From an uncultured Brevundimonas sp. (GTDB lineage Bacteria; Pseudomonadota; Alphaproteobacteria; Caulobacterales; Caulobacteraceae), in NCBI RefSeq assembly GCF_943913055.1, contig NZ_CALTWS010000129.1, forward strand, positions 1 through 7,870: a DNA stretch of 7,870 nucleotides, read 5' to 3'. The translations under genes were made by a program, and so were the position numbers. The number at the start of each line of letters is the position of its first letter. Position 1 is the first letter of the stretch. Below are positions 5,599 through 7,870 of this stretch, in pieces. Below the pieces are notes generated by a model. It did not search any database. It was not told where the DNA came from and saw only the letters and a list, made by a program, of their open reading frames with translations.

Positions 5599-7034
5599 AG
5601 CACCCCCTTGGTCGATGGCACGACGTCGCCCTCGACGCGGATGGCCTGTCGCAGGGCGCGACCGAAGGCCTTGTAGACGGCCTCGGTCTTGTGGTGGTCG
5701 TCGTTGCCGGTGACGGAGACGTGCACCGCCGCGCCCATGGCCTCGGCCAGGGACCGAAAGACGTGGGCGGTCAGATCGGTGCGATAGTCGCCGATAAAGG
5801 GCGTCGTGAACGTCCCCTCGAACAGCGGATAGGGACGGCCGGACAGGTCGATGGAGACGGACGCATTGGCCTCGTCCATCGGCAGCACGAAGCCGTAGCG
5901 GGCGATGCCGCGCCTTTCACCGAGGGCCTGTTTCAGGGCCTGACCCAGGGCGATGGCACTGTCCTCGATGGTGTGGTGCGGATCGGTGTGAAGGTCGCCC
6001 TCGCACGACAGCCGGATCGAGAAGCCGCCGTGGGCCGCCACCTGCTCCAGCATGTGATCGAAGAAGCCCACGCCGGTGTGAATACTGACAGGGCCGGTCG
6101 CATCCAGATCGACGGCGCAGACGATGCGCGTTTCCTTGGTGTCGCGCACGGCCTGTCCGGTGCGGTTGGCGCGGGTCTGGCCGGGAGCCAGGTCGAGGGC
6201 GGCCAGAAGGCGGTCGTTGACCTCCGGTCGAGACGAGACGGGCAGACGCAGCCGCTCGCCCGCCTGTTCGGCCACGACGCCGAACCGGGCCAGGGCGGTC
6301 AGGACGGCGGCGGGATTGGAGGGGCGGACCATCAGGACAGGGCCGACACCGGCCTCGACCGTCATCTCGCGCGCGATGGCTTTCGACAGACGCTCGCGCT
6401 CGCGGACGGTGGCAGCGATTCGCTCTCGCGTTTCCAGCAGGCGCGACGGGTCGAGAGCCTGCATTGCCAAACGAATGCTGACCTCGGGCAGGGCGTAGGG
6501 CTCCATGACCGCAGCCAGACGCGACAGGGTCTGGGGCTGTGCCAGCGCCGCCCCGACCCGCGCGCCGGCCAAGCCATAGGCCAGCGAGAGGCTGCGCAAC
6601 ACGACCAGATTGGCGTGGGTGCCGATGATAGTCGCGGCCGAGGTGGCAGAGGTGAACTCGGCCATGCCTTCGTCGACGATCAGCAGGGCGGGGGCGACGC
6701 GCTCGGCCATTTCGGCCACGGCCTCGGGCGAGCCGAGGGCACGCAGGATGACAGCCCCGGTTTCGGCGGTAGTGCCGGGCCGGGCATAGATGTCCGAAAG
6801 TGTCGAATAGGGCTGAGCCTTCGGGGCCTCGACGGCCACGGCCTCTCGTGCGGCGAGGCGATAGACCAGCTCCAGCCCATGGGTCACGCCGCGCACGGGC
6901 AGGATCTGATCGATGGCGACGCCGTAGATGTCGGCCATGCGGGCCGCGAGGGCCGAGGGCTGGGCTGGATAGCGGTCCAGGCCTTCGCCGCCGGAGACGA
7001 GAGGGGCGAAGGGGGCGGGGAGGTTGGCGATCAT
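5595..7034 (-). CDS. hisB: HisC-like pseudo-aminotransferase fused to imidazoleglycerol-phosphate dehydratase
   Basis: One 479-residue frame joins two histidine-pathway domains. Residues ~290-479 are a full HisB dehydratase (imidazole-glycerol phosphate to imidazole-acetol phosphate), with TKET (299-302), TGVGFFDHMLEQ (320-331), the manganese-binding HHTIED (353-358), RRGIARYGFVLPMDEA (374-389), SGRP (398-401), DDHHKTEA (445-452) and the C-terminal STKG (474-477). Residues 1-~285 align with HisC: LDRYP (19-23), the PLP-pyridine aspartate D121 in IVDEGMAEF, LRSLSLAYGLAGAR (146-159), MEPYALP, ALDPSRLLETRERIA, and LRLPV. But the PLP Lys position is Leu151 (codon CTG at 6584-6582), the SPNNPTG loop is replaced by LRALGSPEA, and the ~30-residue N-terminal arm before RYP is absent. 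The start is fixed by a 4-base ATGA overlap with hisD and an upstream GAGGG, so the short N terminus is real. The dehydratase should work; the HisC half cannot act as a normal PLP aminotransferase. No HisN-type phosphatase domain, as found in E. coli HisB, is present. Confidence 0.93.
   Translation of the reverse strand: MIANLPAPFAPLVSGGEGLDRYPAQPSALAARMADIYGVAIDQILPVRGVTHGLELVYRLAAREAVAVEAPKAQPYSTLSDIYARPGTTAETGAVILRALGSPEAVAEMAERVAPALLIVDEGMAEFTSATSAATIIGTHANLVVLRSLSLAYGLAGARVGAALAQPQTLSRLAAVMEPYALPEVSIRLAMQALDPSRLLETRERIAATVRERERLSKAIAREMTVEAGVGPVLMVRPSNPAAVLTALARFGVVAEQAGERLRLPVSSRPEVNDRLLAALDLAPGQTRANRTGQAVRDTKETRIVCAVDLDATGPVSIHTGVGFFDHMLEQVAAHGGFSIRLSCEGDLHTDPHHTIEDSAIALGQALKQALGERRGIARYGFVLPMDEANASVSIDLSGRPYPLFEGTFTTPFIGDYRTDLTAHVFRSLAEAMGAAVHVSVTGNDDHHKTEAVYKAFGRALRQAIRVEGDVVPSTKGVL
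5603..5609 (-). promoter_or_regulatory. ribosome binding site supporting the GTG start of hisH
   Basis: Minus-strand AAGGGGG lies 4 bases before the GTG at 5598, within the last codons of the hisCB fusion (the conserved Ser-Thr-Lys-Gly C terminus). The purine run and the 4-base GTGA overlap support GTG as the hisH start. Confidence 0.6.
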
Positions 7035-7870
7035 GCCTCGACCCTCAGATCCGCCGCACGCGCATGCGCTTCCAGACCTTCCAGACGGGCCAGACGGGCC
7101 GCGACCGGAGCGAGCGCCGCAGCGCCCTTTTCGGAGACCGACTGCACCGACATGGAGGTCATGAAGCTGGCGGTGGTGACGCCGCCCAGGGTCTTGGCCC
7201 CGCCGTCGGTGGGCAGAACGTGGCTGGGCCCGGCGGCATAGTCGCCGAGCGTCTCGGCGGCATAGGCCCCGACGAAGACGGCCCCGGCGGCGGTGATCTT
7301 GTCCACACGCGTCTCGGCGTCCTCGGTCTGGAGCGCGAGGTGTTCGGGGCCGTAGGCGTTGGAGACGGCGCAGGCAGTGTCGAGATCGGGCACCCGGATG
7401 GCGCGGGCCTCGGCAAGCGAAGCGCGGGCGATGTCGGCGCGGGGCAGGGTGGCGATCTGTTCGTCCACCTCGGCCAGGATTTCGTCGATCATCCGCTCGC
7501 TGTCGCAGACCAGCACGACCTGGGCGTCGGCGTCATGCTCGGCCTGGCTGAGCAGGTCGGCGGCGGCCAGGGCCGGATCGGCGCGGCGGTCGGCGATGAC
7601 CAGCAGTTCAGAGGGACCCGCAGGCATGTCGACGGCGGGGCCGCCGGGGCGGGCAGACGCCTGCTTCTTCGCTTCGGCGACCCAGGCGTTGCCGGGGCCG
7701 TACAGCTTGTCGCACGGCGGGATTACGCCGTCCTCGAGCTCTGCGCCGAAGGTCAGGGCGGCGATGGCCTGGGCCCCGCCGACCAGCCACAGATCGTCCA
7801 GACCGGCCTCGGCGGCGGCGAAGATCATGGCGGGGTGCGGCTGCCCCGACTTCGACGGCGGCGTGACGGC
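7031..7870 (-). CDS. hisD: histidinol dehydrogenase, C-terminal 279 residues (5' end outside the window)
   Basis: HisD oxidises L-histidinol to L-histidine in two NAD+-dependent steps, the end of the pathway, using a zinc ion. The frame is open from the window edge to the TGA at 7033-7031. Residues upstream of the internal Met at 7828 are still HisD-like (TPPSKSGQPHP), so the gene continues beyond 7870; the family is about 430 residues and roughly 150 are missing. Visible motifs, numbered within the fragment, are VGGAQAIAAL (30-39), GPGNAWVAEAKKQ (57-69), MPAGPSE (82-88), LLSQAEH (106-112, zinc ligands Q109 and H112), YGPEHL (173-178, catalytic E176 and H177), GDYAAGPSHVLPT (209-221, zinc ligand D210) and the C-terminal zinc ligand H269. 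Active-site residues are all intact. The AEAKKQ and DMPAGPSE wording is closer to the E. coli type than to the usual alphaproteobacterial one. The stop overlaps the next start by 4 bases. hisG would be expected upstream. Confidence 0.96.
   Translation of the reverse strand, partial: AVTPPSKSGQPHPAMIFAAAEAGLDDLWLVGGAQAIAALTFGAELEDGVIPPCDKLYGPGNAWVAEAKKQASARPGGPAVDMPAGPSELLVIADRRADPALAAADLLSQAEHDADAQVVLVCDSERMIDEILAEVDEQIATLPRADIARASLAEARAIRVPDLDTACAVSNAYGPEHLALQTEDAETRVDKITAAGAVFVGAYAAETLGDYAAGPSHVLPTDGGAKTLGGVTTASFMTSMSVQSVSEKGAAALAPVAARLARLEGLEAHARAADLRVEA

Noticed and set aside
5690..5715. Possible defect in HisB: Asp445 where E. coli has Asn in the motif before the second His pair
   Set aside because: Asp is, as far as I recall, accepted at this position of the family signature, and all metal-binding His and Glu residues are intact, so the dehydratase is probably functional.
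5691..7241. A 516-residue open frame on the plus strand, longer than the real gene opposite it
   Set aside because: It lies antisense to hisCB and hisD, is rich in Gly, Asp, Gln and His with no recognisable motif, and is the expected reverse-strand shadow of GC3-biased coding DNA.
7826..7828. The ATG at 7828 as the real hisD start
   Set aside because: HisD-like sequence continues upstream in frame to the window edge, and a start here would remove a third of the enzyme.

Overview
The window is a high-GC, gap-free gene array with every gene on the minus strand, so transcription runs from high to low coordinates. It carries two blocks. The histidine-biosynthesis block (7870 to 2884) reads hisD (5' end outside the window), a hisC-like/hisB fusion, hisH, hisA, hisF and hisIE. 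The sugar-catabolism block (2855 to 1) reads zwf, pgl and edd (3' end outside the window). All nine genes can be named. No stretch over 28 bases lacks a gene. I see no RNA gene, insertion sequence or CRISPR array.

The zwf-pgl-edd order, high GC, strong GC3 bias and a HisB without a phosphatase domain suggest an alphaproteobacterium, perhaps of the Caulobacter/Brevundimonas kind. This is inference from memory. The His proteins, however, look like the enterobacterial/xanthomonad type. Gene order matches hisGDCBHAFI, hisI and hisE are fused, and HisD, HisB, HisA, HisF and HisIE share many signature stretches with the E. coli proteins. An ancestral horizontal acquisition of the whole operon is a reasonable hypothesis.

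In the pathway, HisIE makes the second and third steps, HisA isomerises ProFAR to PRFAR, HisH with HisF makes imidazole-glycerol phosphate and AICAR, HisB dehydrates it to imidazole-acetol phosphate, and HisD makes histidine from histidinol. Zwf, Pgl and Edd convert glucose-6-phosphate to 2-keto-3-deoxy-6-phosphogluconate, the upper Entner-Doudoroff pathway, and yield NAD(P)H.

The most unusual object is the 479-residue protein at 7034-5595. Its C-terminal half is a complete imidazoleglycerol-phosphate dehydratase. Its N-terminal ~285 residues are plainly homologous to HisC (histidinol-phosphate aminotransferase) but have Leu where the PLP-binding Lys should be, lack the Asn-Asn-Pro-Thr-Gly loop, and lack the N-terminal arm. 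It looks like a pseudo-aminotransferase kept in frame and fused to an active dehydratase. The transamination and histidinol-phosphate phosphatase steps must then be encoded elsewhere.

All five junctions inside the his block are 4-base stop/start overlaps. The only non-overlapping junction is hisIE/zwf, where a 7-bp inverted repeat spans the hisIE stop codon just before a good zwf ribosome binding site.
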